DNA of 64,000 nt, taken from contig NZ_FOND01000013.1 of NCBI RefSeq assembly GCF_900112815.1, positions 1-64,000 on the forward strand, written 5' to 3'. Every line of letters begins with the position of its first letter. The first letter of the stretch is position 1. This document shows, piece after piece, positions 46,759 through 54,807 of this stretch. This DNA comes from Blastococcus tunisiensis. GTDB lineage: Bacteria > Actinomycetota > Actinomycetes > Mycobacteriales > Geodermatophilaceae. Below the pieces are notes generated by a model that was not told the origin of the DNA, ran no database searches, and was given only the letters and a program-made list of their open reading frames with translations. The translations under genes and the position numbers were made by a program.

Positions 46759-48876
46759 TCAGGCGTGGGCGGCGTCGAGCTGGCGCAGCTCCTTCTTCAG
46801 CTCGCTCAGCTCGTCGCGCAGCCGGGCCGCCACCTCGAACTGCAGCTCCCGGGCGGCGGCCAGCATCTGCTCGTTCATCTGGCTGATCAGGTCGGCCAGC
46901 TCCGCCCTCGGCAGGCCCTGCACGTCGATCGCCCCGGCCTTGCCCGGCTTCTTCTTCGACGACAGCCCCGGCACCGGGGCCTTGCCCCGGGACTGCTGCC
47001 GGCCCGACCCGCCGATCAGCTCGGCGGACTCGGAGTCCTCGGCCTCGCGGTAGATGCCGTCGAGGATGTCGACGATCTTCTTCCGCAGCGGCTGCGGGTC
47101 CACCCCGCGCTCGAGGTTGTAGGCGATCTGCTTCTCGCGGCGCCGGTTGGTCTCCTCGATCGCCTGCGCCATCGACGGGGTGATCTTGTCCGCGTACATG
47201 TGCACCTGACCGGAGACGTTGCGCGCCGCCCGGCCGATGGTCTGGATCAGGGACGTGCCGGAGCGCAGGAAGCCCTCCTTGTCGGCGTCGAGGATCGCGA
47301 CCAGTGACACCTCGGGCAGGTCCAGGCCCTCGCGCAGCAGGTTGATGCCGACCAGGACGTCGTACTCGCCCTGGCGCAGCTCGCGGAGCAGCTCGACCCG
47401 GCGCAGTGTGTCGACCTCGGAGTGCAGGTACCGCACCTTGATCCCGAGCTCGAGCAGGTAGTCGGTGAGGTCCTCCGCCATCTTCTTGGTCAGCGTGGTG
47501 ACCAGGATCCGCTCGTCCTTCTCCGTCCGGAGGCGGATCTCGTGCACGAGGTCGTCGATCTGCCCCTTGGTCGGCTTGACCACCACCTCGGGGTCGATCA
47601 GGCCGGTCGGCCGGATGACCTGCTCGACGAACTCGCCGCCGGTGCGCCCCAGCTCGTAGTTGCCGGGAGTCGCCGACAGGTAGACGGTCTGGCCGATGCG
47701 GTCGGTGAACTCCTCCCACTTCAGCGGCCGGTTGTCCATCGCCGAGGGCAGCCGGAAGCCGTGCTCCACGAGCGTCCGCTTGCGGCTCATGTCGCCCTCG
47801 TACATGCCGCCGATCTGCGGCACCGTCACGTGCGACTCGTCGACGACCAGCAGGAAGTCGTCCGGGAAGTAGTCGATCAGGCAGGACCCGGCGCTGCCGG
47901 GCGCCCGGCCGTCGATGTGCCGCGAGTAGTTCTCGATGCCGGAGCAGAACCCGACCTGGCGCATCATCTCGATGTCGTAGGTGGTGCGCATGCGCAGCCG
48001 CTGGGCCTCCAGCAGCTTCCCCTGGCGCTCCAGCTCGGCGAGCCGGCCCTCGAGCTCGGCCTCGATGCCGTGGATCGCCCGCTCCATCCGCTCGGGCCCG
48101 GCGACGTAGTGCGTGGCGGGGAAGACGAAGAGCTCCTCCACCTCGCGGACCACCTCACCGGTCAGCGGGTGCAGGTAGTACAGCCGCTCCACCTCGTCGC
48201 CGAACATCTCGATCCGGCAGGCGAGCTCCTCGTAGACCGGGAAGACCTCGATCGTGTCGCCGCGCACGCGGAAGGTGCCGCGGGTGAAGGACAGGTCGTT
48301 GCGGGTGTACTGCTCGGTGACCAGCGTGCGCAGCAGCTCGTCCCGGTCGCGGGTCTCCCCCAGCTTGATCTTCAGCGCCCGCTCCACGTACTCCTGCGGG
48401 GTGCCCAGGCCGTAGATGCATGACACGGTCGCCACCACCACGACGTCCCGCCGGGTGAGCAGGCTCTGGGTGGCCGAGTGGCGCAGCCGTTCCACCTCGT
48501 CGTTGACCGAGGAGTCCTTCTCGATGTAGGTGTCGGTCTGCGGGACGTACGCCTCGGGCTGGTAGTAGTCGTAGTAGGAGACGAAGTACTCGACGGCGTT
48601 GTTCGGCAGGAGTTCCCGGAACTCGTTGGCCAGCTGGGCGGCCAGGGTCTTGTTCGGCGCCATCACCAGCGTCGGCCGCTGCACCTGCTCGATCAGCCAC
48701 GCGGTCGTCGCCGACTTCCCGGTACCGGTGGCGCCCAGCAGGACGACGTCCTTCTCCCCCGCGTTCACCTTCTCGGCGAGCTGCGCGATCGCGGCGGGCT
48801 GGTCACCGGAGGGCTGGAACTCGCTGACGACCTCGAACCGCCCCTGCGTGGGGCGGATCTCCGTGGAAGTGGGCAC
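46759..48876 (-). CDS. uvrB: Excinuclease ABC subunit B
   Basis: The helicase-like damage-verification subunit of nucleotide excision repair. The 705-aa product has [11 protein letters not shown], Walker [17 protein letters not shown] (near 45), the beta-hairpin [15 protein letters not shown]-like stretch ([26 protein letters not shown]), the DEAD-like [11 protein letters not shown], helicase motif [11 protein letters not shown], and a C-terminal UVR motif ([28 protein letters not shown]) for UvrC binding. GTG 48876 is chosen; a TACCGT -10 hexamer lies 6 nt upstream. With uvrA and uvrC also here, all of UvrABC is in the window. Confidence 0.96.
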   Translation of the reverse strand: MPTSTEIRPTQGRFEVVSEFQPSGDQPAAIAQLAEKVNAGEKDVVLLGATGTGKSATTAWLIEQVQRPTLVMAPNKTLAAQLANEFRELLPNNAVEYFVSYYDYYQPEAYVPQTDTYIEKDSSVNDEVERLRHSATQSLLTRRDVVVVATVSCIYGLGTPQEYVERALKIKLGETRDRDELLRTLVTEQYTRNDLSFTRGTFRVRGDTIEVFPVYEELACRIEMFGDEVERLYYLHPLTGEVVREVEELFVFPATHYVAGPERMERAIHGIEAELEGRLAELERQGKLLEAQRLRMRTTYDIEMMRQVGFCSGIENYSRHIDGRAPGSAGSCLIDYFPDDFLLVVDESHVTVPQIGGMYEGDMSRKRTLVEHGFRLPSAMDNRPLKWEEFTDRIGQTVYLSATPGNYELGRTGGEFVEQVIRPTGLIDPEVVVKPTKGQIDDLVHEIRLRTEKDERILVTTLTKKMAEDLTDYLLELGIKVRYLHSEVDTLRRVELLRELRQGEYDVLVGINLLREGLDLPEVSLVAILDADKEGFLRSGTSLIQTIGRAARNVSGQVHMYADKITPSMAQAIEETNRRREKQIAYNLERGVDPQPLRKKIVDILDGIYREAEDSESAELIGGSGRQQSRGKAPVPGLSSKKKPGKAGAIDVQGLPRAELADLISQMNEQMLAAARELQFEVAARLRDELSELKKELRQLDAAHA

Positions 48877-48882
48877 GGGAGA

Positions 48883-48888
48883 ACGGTA
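48883..48888 (-). promoter_or_regulatory. -10 hexamer TACCGT, leaderless uvrB promoter
   Basis: TACCGT on the minus strand ends 6 nt before GTG 48876, so the transcript would begin at the start codon. No LexA-type palindrome is evident. Confidence 0.45.
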
Positions 48889-48969
48889 CGACGCCGGTGT
48901 GACAGAACGGGTCCGAGCGGCCGGATGGGCCGGCTGGTGAACCCGGGGAGAACGGAACGCGTCCGCTAC

Positions 48970-48999
48970 TTGTCCTCGACGGGCGCGCCCCCCTAGCGT
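48970..48999 (+). promoter_or_regulatory. Candidate SigA promoter in the uvrB/glgX gap
   Basis: TTGTCC (48970-48975) and TAGCGT (48994-48999) with an 18-nt spacer form a good actinobacterial promoter on the plus strand, with a start near 49006. Confidence 0.45.
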
Positions 49000-49005
49000 G
49001 CCTGG

Positions 49006-49184
49006 TCGCAGGAGCGGTTCCGGACCGGGGACCAGCGCCACCCGGACGCCCGGGCGAGGTCGGACCCCGGATCGCGGCGTCCGGCCCACCCGGGGTCGTC
49101 CATCAGCCGCCCGGCACGGTCGCTGCCGCGGCCCGCCGGACCTGCGCACGACGCCCCCCGCGGCCCGGCCACGGGGGGCGTCGT
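49006..49184 (+). ncRNA. Candidate small RNA or attenuated leader upstream of glgX
   Basis: The uvrB/glgX gap is about 470 bp with no supported gene. A promoter-like pair at 48970-48999 and a strong hairpin at 49148-49184 define a possible 180-nt transcript ending 165 bp before glgX. It contains several GC-rich inverted segments (for example GGTCCCC/GGGGACC-like pairing near 49020-49040). No known RNA family is recognised. It could be an independent sRNA or a conditionally terminated glgX leader. Confidence 0.3.
49148..49184 (+). terminator. Strong hairpin terminator upstream of glgX
   Basis: ACGACGCCCCCCG (49148-49160) pairs perfectly with CGGGGGGCGTCGT (49172-49184), a 13-bp stem with an 11-nt loop. 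No annotated gene ends here, which makes it an orphan terminator. Confidence 0.65.
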
Positions 49185-49349
49185 CGTGTCCCGTCCGCCG
49201 CACGGGCGCACGTCACACGGAACCCAGGTGTGCCGCAGCCACCCCGGGGGAACCCGTGCACGGTCGCCCCACCATGCTTCCTCCGCGAAGATCTCCGGAG
49301 AGACACCTCGGTCCCCCACGGGGCCACCAGCGCAGGAGGACATCCCCGC

Positions 49350-51461
49350 ATGACCCAGGTCTGGCCCGGTAGCGCCTATCCCCTCGGGGCCACGTACGAC
49401 GGCACCGGCACGAACTTCTCGATCTTCAGCGAGGTGGCCGAGAAGGTCGAGCTGTGCCTGTTCGACGAGGCGGGCAACGAGGAGCGCATCCGGCTCCCGG
49501 AGATGGACGGCTACGTCTGGCACGCCTTCCTGCCCGGCGTCCACGCGGGGCAGCGGTACGGATTCCGCGTCCACGGGCCGTACGACCCGGACCAGGGGCT
49601 GCGCTGCAACCCGAGCAAGCTGCTGCTCGACCCGTACGCCAAGGCGATCGACGGCCCGGTCGACTGGGCGCCGGCGGTCTTCGGCTACGACTTCGAGACC
49701 AAGGAGCGCAACGACGAGGACTCGGCGCCGCACATGCCGAAGTCCGTCGTCGTCAACCCGTACTTCGACTGGGGCGTCGACCGGCCGCCGCAGACGCCGC
49801 TGAACAAGACCGTCATCTACGAGGCCCACGTGAAGGGCCTGACGATGACCAACCCGCGCATCCCCGAGGAGCTGCGGGGCACCTACGCGGGCATCGCGCA
49901 CCCGGCCACGATCGAGCACCTCACCGACCTCGGCGTGACCGCCCTCGAGCTCATGCCGGTGCACCAGTTCGTGCAGGACGACACCCTCCAGCAGAAGGGC
50001 CTGCGCAACTACTGGGGCTACAACACGATCGGCTTCTTCGCCCCGCACAACGAGTACGCGGCCGACACCGCGACGGGCCAGCACGTGCAGGAGTTCAAGG
50101 GCATGGTCCGTGCCCTGCACGAGGCGGGCATCGAGGTGATCCTGGACGTCGTCTACAACCACACCGCCGAGGGCAACCACCTGGGCCCGACGCTGTCGTT
50201 CAAGGGCATCGACAACCAGGCGTACTACAAGCTCGTCGAGGGCGACCAGCAGCACTACATGGACTACACGGGCACCGGCAACACGCTGAACGTCCGGACC
50301 CCGCAGGCGCTGCAGCTGATCATGGACTCGCTGCGGTACTGGATCACCGAGATGCACGTCGACGGCTTCCGTTTCGACCTGGCCTCGGCGCTGGCCCGCG
50401 AGCTGCACGCCGTCGACCGGCTGTCCACCTTCTTCGACCTCGTCCACCAGGACCCGGTCGTCAGCCAGGTCAAGCTGATCGCCGAGCCGTGGGACGTCGG
50501 CGAGGGCGGCTACCAGGTCGGCAACTTCCCGGCACGCTGGACGGAGTGGAACGGCAAGTACCGCGACACCGTCCGCGACTTCTGGCGGGGCGAGGACGCC
50601 ACCGTGGGCGAGTTCGCCAGCCGGATCACCGGCTCGGCCGACCTGTACCAGCACTCCGGTCGCCGTCCGGTGGCCAGCATCAACTTCGTCACCGCGCACG
50701 ACGGGTTCACCCTCAACGACCTGGTCTCCTACAACGAGAAGCACAACGAGGCCAACGGCGAGGGCAACAACGACGGCGAGAGCCACAACCGCAGCTGGAA
50801 CCACGGGGTCGAGGGCGAGACCGACGACCCGGAGGTCCTGCAGTTGCGGGCGCAGCAGCGACGCAACTTCATCGCCACGCTGATGCTCAGCCAGGGCGTG
50901 CCGATGCTGCTGCACGGCGACGAGCTGGGCCGGACGCAGCGCGGCAACAACAACGGCTACTGCCAGGACTCCGAGCTCACCTGGATCGACTGGGAGAACG
51001 TCGACGAGGGCCTGCTCGAGTTCACCAAGAAGGTCACCCGGCTCCGCTGCGACCACCCGACGTTCCGCCGCCGCCGGTTCTTCCACGGCCGCCCGGTCCG
51101 CCGGGGGCTGGGCGACCCGGTCCCCGACATCGCCTGGCTGACGCCGGCCGGCGAGGAGATGGCCGGGGAGGACTGGGACGCCGCCTACGCCAAGTCGCTG
51201 GCCGTCTACCTCAACGGGGTCGGCATCCGGGAGATGGACGAGCGGGGCGAGTACGTCACCGACGACCACTTCTACCTGGCCTTCAACGCCTCGCACGAGC
51301 CGCTGGACTTCACGCTGCCCAGCGACGACTACTGCCAGAACTGGACGACGGTGCTCGACACGGCCGAGATGGACGAGGTGGAGCCCGTCGAGGTGAAACC
51401 GGGCGACACCGTCACCGTCCAGGGGCGCTCGATCGTCGTCCTCACCGGTCCGGCGCAGTGA
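49350..51461 (+). CDS. glgX: Glycogen debranching enzyme GlgX/TreX
   Basis: A GH13 isoamylase-type enzyme that cuts alpha-1,6 branches of glycogen and feeds linear maltodextrins to TreY. The 703-aa product has an N-terminal CBM48-like domain (SAYPLGATYDGTGTNFSIFSEVA) and GH13 motifs: VYNHTAEG (I), GFRFDLASALAR with the nucleophile Asp (II), LIAEPWDVG with the acid Glu (III), and FVTAHDGFTLNDL (IV). ATG 49350 follows AGGAGGA. The TGA overlaps the treY GTG. The three-enzyme glgX-treY-treZ set makes trehalose from glycogen. Confidence 0.95.
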   Translation: MTQVWPGSAYPLGATYDGTGTNFSIFSEVAEKVELCLFDEAGNEERIRLPEMDGYVWHAFLPGVHAGQRYGFRVHGPYDPDQGLRCNPSKLLLDPYAKAIDGPVDWAPAVFGYDFETKERNDEDSAPHMPKSVVVNPYFDWGVDRPPQTPLNKTVIYEAHVKGLTMTNPRIPEELRGTYAGIAHPATIEHLTDLGVTALELMPVHQFVQDDTLQQKGLRNYWGYNTIGFFAPHNEYAADTATGQHVQEFKGMVRALHEAGIEVILDVVYNHTAEGNHLGPTLSFKGIDNQAYYKLVEGDQQHYMDYTGTGNTLNVRTPQALQLIMDSLRYWITEMHVDGFRFDLASALARELHAVDRLSTFFDLVHQDPVVSQVKLIAEPWDVGEGGYQVGNFPARWTEWNGKYRDTVRDFWRGEDATVGEFASRITGSADLYQHSGRRPVASINFVTAHDGFTLNDLVSYNEKHNEANGEGNNDGESHNRSWNHGVEGETDDPEVLQLRAQQRRNFIATLMLSQGVPMLLHGDELGRTQRGNNNGYCQDSELTWIDWENVDEGLLEFTKKVTRLRCDHPTFRRRRFFHGRPVRRGLGDPVPDIAWLTPAGEEMAGEDWDAAYAKSLAVYLNGVGIREMDERGEYVTDDHFYLAFNASHEPLDFTLPSDDYCQNWTTVLDTAEMDEVEPVEVKPGDTVTVQGRSIVVLTGPAQ

Positions 51462-53758
51462 GCCGGCGCGTGCCGGCGGCCACCTACCGGCTCCAGGTGC
51501 ACGCCGGGTTCCGGCTCCAGGACGCCGCCGAGGTGGCCGGCTACCTGGCCGACCTCGGGGTCACGCACGCCTACTCCTCCCCGCTGCTGCGCTCCGCGGA
51601 GGGCAGCAACCACGGCTACGACACCGTCGACCACGCGCACGTCGACGAGGCCCGCGGCGGGCGGGCCGGCCTCGACCGGTTCGTCACCGCGCTGCACGCG
51701 CACGGCCTCGGGCTGGTGCTCGACCTCGTGCCCAACCACATGGGCGTGGACGACCCGGCGGCCGCGCCGTGGTGGTGGGACGTGCTGCAGCACGGGCAGC
51801 GCAGCGAGCACGCCGCGGCGTTCGACATCGACTGGGAGTTCGGTGGCGGCAAGGTGCGGATCCCCGTCCTCGGATCCGCGGACGACGTCGCGGAGCTCGA
51901 GCTGGTGGACGGCGAGTTGCGGTACTACGACAACCGCTTCCCGATCGCGCCCGGCACCGGCGAGGGCACCCCGCAGGAGGTGCACGCCCGCCAGCACTAC
52001 GAGCTGGTCGACTGGCGCCGCGCCGACTCCGGCCTGAACTACCGCCGCTTCTTCGCCATCAACACGCTGGCCGGGCTCCGGGTCGAGGACCCGGCGATCT
52101 TCGACGCCACGCACCGGCTGGTGCTCCAGCTGGTCCACGACGGCGCCGTCGACGGCCTGCGGATCGACCACCCGGACGGGCTGGCGGACCCCAAGGGCTA
52201 CCTCGACCGGCTCGCCGGGGCGTCGGGTGGGCGCTGGACCGTCGTCGAGAAGATCCTCGAGCCCGGAGAGGACCTGCCGGCCTCCTGGCAGGCGGCCGGG
52301 ACGACCGGCTACGACGCGCTGGCCGAGGTGGACGGGGTGCTCGTCGACCCCGCCGGCGAGCCGGCCCTCACCGCCCTGGACACCGAGCTGGCCGGCAAGG
52401 CCGTGGACTACGAGCAGCTGGTCCACGACTGCAAGCGCGAGGTCACCGACGGCATGCTGGGCTCCGAGGTGGCCCGGCTGGTCCGCGTGATCGGGCCACT
52501 GCCGGGAGTCGATCACGCCCAGCAGACCGAGGCGCTGGCCGAGCTGCTCGCGTCCTTCCCCGTGTACCGCAGCTACCTGCCCGACGGCCGCGAGCACCTC
52601 GACGCCACCGTCGCCGCCGTCCGCACCCGCCGGCCGGACCTGGTCCACGCGGCCGACGCCCTGCACTCGGTGCTGTCGTCGGCGGGCTCGGAGGCGGCCA
52701 CCCGGTTCGAGCAGACCAGCGGCCCGGTGATGGCCAAGGGAGTGGAGGACAGCGCCTACTACCGGTGGGCCCGGTTCGCCGCGCTCAACGAGGTCGGTGG
52801 CGACCCCGCCCGCTTCGGCAGCACGGTCGCCGGGTTCCACACCGCCCAGCAGCGTCGCGCGCAGCGCTACCCGGAGTCCATGACGACGCTGTCCACGCAC
52901 GACACCAAGCGCAGCGAGGACGTCCGCGCCCGGCTGGCCGTGCTCGCCGAGCTCCCGGGTGACTGGGCCCGGCTCGTGCGCACGCTGCTGGAGCGCCACC
53001 CGCTCGCCGACCGCCCGCTGGCCCACCTGGTGTGGCAGAACCTCGTCGGTGCCTGGCCGCTGTCCCGGGAGCGGGCGCATGCCTACGCGGAGAAGGCGGC
53101 TCGCGAGGCCGGGACGTCGACCACCTGGACGTCGCCGGACGCGGAGTTCGAGGGCCGGCTGCACGCGCTGGTCGACGCCGCCTACGACGACCCGGCGACC
53201 GCGGCCGATCTCGACGCCTTCGTCACCCGGATCGCGCCGCTGGGCTGGTCGAACTCGCTGAGCCAGAAGCTGCTGCAGCTGACGATGCCCGGTGTCCCGG
53301 ACGTCTACCAGGGCAGCGAGCTCTGGGACTTCTCCCTCGTCGACCCGGACAACCGCCGGCCGGTGGACTACGACCTCCGCCGGACGCTGCTCGCCGCGAT
53401 CGACGGCGGGGAGATCCCGGCGGTGGACGCGACCGGCGCGGCCAAGCTGCTGGTCGTCTCCCGGGTGCTGCGGGCCCGCCGGGACCACCCCGGATGGTTC
53501 GCCGGGTACGAGCCGGTCGGGGTGACCGGATCGGCCGCCGACCACGTGGTCGCCTACGACCGCGGAGGTGCCGTCACGGTGGCCACCCGCCTGCCGGCCG
53601 GCCTGGCGGCCACCGGCTGGGGGGACACGGCCCTGCAGCTGCCCACGGGCGCGTGGCAGGACCTGCTCACCCGGGAGCGGGTCGTGTCCGACATGGGCGG
53701 GGTCGCCGTCGGGGCGCTCCTGGACCGGCTCCCCGTGGCGCTGCTCGTCCGGTCCTGA
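51458..53758 (+). CDS. treY: Malto-oligosyltrehalose synthase
   Basis: A GH13 enzyme that turns the reducing-end maltose of maltodextrins into a trehalose unit. The 766-aa product begins VSRRVPAATYRLQVHAGFRLQDAAEVAGYLADLGVTHAYSSPLL, the hallmark TreY start, and contains VLDLVPNHMGV (I), GLRIDHPDGLADP (II), WTVVEKILEPGE (III), STHDTKRSEDVRARL (IV) and MPGVPDVYQGSELWDFSLVDPDNRRPVDY. The GTG at 51458 overlaps the glgX stop as GTGA. Confidence 0.96.
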   Translation: MSRRVPAATYRLQVHAGFRLQDAAEVAGYLADLGVTHAYSSPLLRSAEGSNHGYDTVDHAHVDEARGGRAGLDRFVTALHAHGLGLVLDLVPNHMGVDDPAAAPWWWDVLQHGQRSEHAAAFDIDWEFGGGKVRIPVLGSADDVAELELVDGELRYYDNRFPIAPGTGEGTPQEVHARQHYELVDWRRADSGLNYRRFFAINTLAGLRVEDPAIFDATHRLVLQLVHDGAVDGLRIDHPDGLADPKGYLDRLAGASGGRWTVVEKILEPGEDLPASWQAAGTTGYDALAEVDGVLVDPAGEPALTALDTELAGKAVDYEQLVHDCKREVTDGMLGSEVARLVRVIGPLPGVDHAQQTEALAELLASFPVYRSYLPDGREHLDATVAAVRTRRPDLVHAADALHSVLSSAGSEAATRFEQTSGPVMAKGVEDSAYYRWARFAALNEVGGDPARFGSTVAGFHTAQQRRAQRYPESMTTLSTHDTKRSEDVRARLAVLAELPGDWARLVRTLLERHPLADRPLAHLVWQNLVGAWPLSRERAHAYAEKAAREAGTSTTWTSPDAEFEGRLHALVDAAYDDPATAADLDAFVTRIAPLGWSNSLSQKLLQLTMPGVPDVYQGSELWDFSLVDPDNRRPVDYDLRRTLLAAIDGGEIPAVDATGAAKLLVVSRVLRARRDHPGWFAGYEPVGVTGSAADHVVAYDRGGAVTVATRLPAGLAATGWGDTALQLPTGAWQDLLTRERVVSDMGGVAVGALLDRLPVALLVRS

Positions 53759-53775
53759 GCGCGCGGCCGGGCCAC

Positions 53776-53781
53776 TAGGCT
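53776..53781 (+). promoter_or_regulatory. -10 hexamer TAGGCT before the oxidoreductase gene
   Basis: TAGGCT ends 8 nt before GTG 53790, consistent with a leaderless transcript separate from treY. Confidence 0.35.
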
Positions 53782-53789
53782 CCCGGCCC

Positions 53790-54755
53790 GTGAGAGCAGC
53801 CGTCCGCCGACGCTACGGGCCACCGGAGACCGTCCGGGTCGAGGACGTCCCCGACCCGGAGCCCGGCGCCGGCGAGCTGCTCGTCCGCGTGCACGCCAGC
53901 ACGGTGAACCGCACCGACTGCGCCTGCCGCAGCGGGACGCCGTCCTTCATGCGACTCGGCCTGGGGTTGCCCCACCCCCGGATCACCGTGCTGGGCACCG
54001 AGTTCGCCGGCGTGGTGGACCGGACCGGCCCGGGCGTCACCCGATTCGCGCCCGGCGACCGGGTGTTCGGCTACGTGGAGGGCCGGTTCGGCGCGCACGC
54101 CGAGTTCCTGACCGTGCCGGAGGACGCCTCCGTGGCGCCGGTGCCGGACGGCGTCGACCTCGCCGCGGCCGCCGCGGCCACGGAGGGCGCCCACTACGCG
54201 CTGGCCTTCGCCCGGGTCGCACGCATCCGGGCGGGCCAGCACGTCCTGGTGCTCGGGGCCACCGGCGGGATCGGCTCGGCCGCGGTCCAGCTGCTGAAGG
54301 CCGGCGGCGTCCGGGTCACCGCGGCCGCCCGCGAGCACCCCGACGTCGTCCTGGCCCTGGGCGCCGACGACGTGATCGAGGCGGCCGCCGAGGACGTCCC
54401 GGACGACGGCCGGCGCTACGACGCCGTCCTGGACGCGGTCGGGAAGAGCACCTTCGGCCGGGTCCGGCCGCTGCTGCAGCCGTCGGGCGTCTACGTCTCC
54501 TCCGAGCTGGGCCCGAAGGCGCAGAACATCGGGCTGGCACTGCTCTGGCCGGTGATGCGCGGCCGGCACGTGCGGTTCCCCTTCCCGCTGCACGACCAGG
54601 CGATGATCCGGCACCTCGCCGACCTCCTGGCCGACGGGCGGTTCCGGCCGCTGATCGACCGCCGGTACCCGCTGGAGGAGGTCGTGGAGGCCTACCGGTA
54701 CGTCGAGTCGGGTCGGAAGACCGGCAACGTGGTCCTCGACGTCGGGGCGGGCTGA
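53790..54755 (+). CDS. Zinc-independent quinone-oxidoreductase-type MDR protein
   Basis: A 321-aa medium-chain dehydrogenase/reductase of the quinone oxidoreductase group. Seen: VRAAVRRRYGPPETVRVEDVPDPEPGAGELLVRVHASTVNRTDC, LGTEFAGVVDRTGPGVTRFAPGDRVFGY, the NADPH-binding VLGATGGIGSAAVQLLKAGG (about 150-170), and GRFRPLIDRRYPLEEVVEAYRYVESGRKTGNVVL. The catalytic and structural zinc Cys sets are absent. Substrate unknown. It interrupts the trehalose genes. Confidence 0.9.
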   Translation: MRAAVRRRYGPPETVRVEDVPDPEPGAGELLVRVHASTVNRTDCACRSGTPSFMRLGLGLPHPRITVLGTEFAGVVDRTGPGVTRFAPGDRVFGYVEGRFGAHAEFLTVPEDASVAPVPDGVDLAAAAAATEGAHYALAFARVARIRAGQHVLVLGATGGIGSAAVQLLKAGGVRVTAAAREHPDVVLALGADDVIEAAAEDVPDDGRRYDAVLDAVGKSTFGRVRPLLQPSGVYVSSELGPKAQNIGLALLWPVMRGRHVRFPFPLHDQAMIRHLADLLADGRFRPLIDRRYPLEEVVEAYRYVESGRKTGNVVLDVGAG

Positions 54756-54807
54756 CGGCGGTCCATGCCGGTGCCGGGCGGGCCGGTCCCAGCGGCGTCG
54801 CCCGGCT

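Noticed and set aside
48998-49372. 124-aa plus-strand frame in the uvrB/glgX gap
   Set aside because: Composition is Arg/Pro-rich like non-coding GC-rich DNA, no ribosome-binding site, and it overlaps the hairpin and the glgX start.
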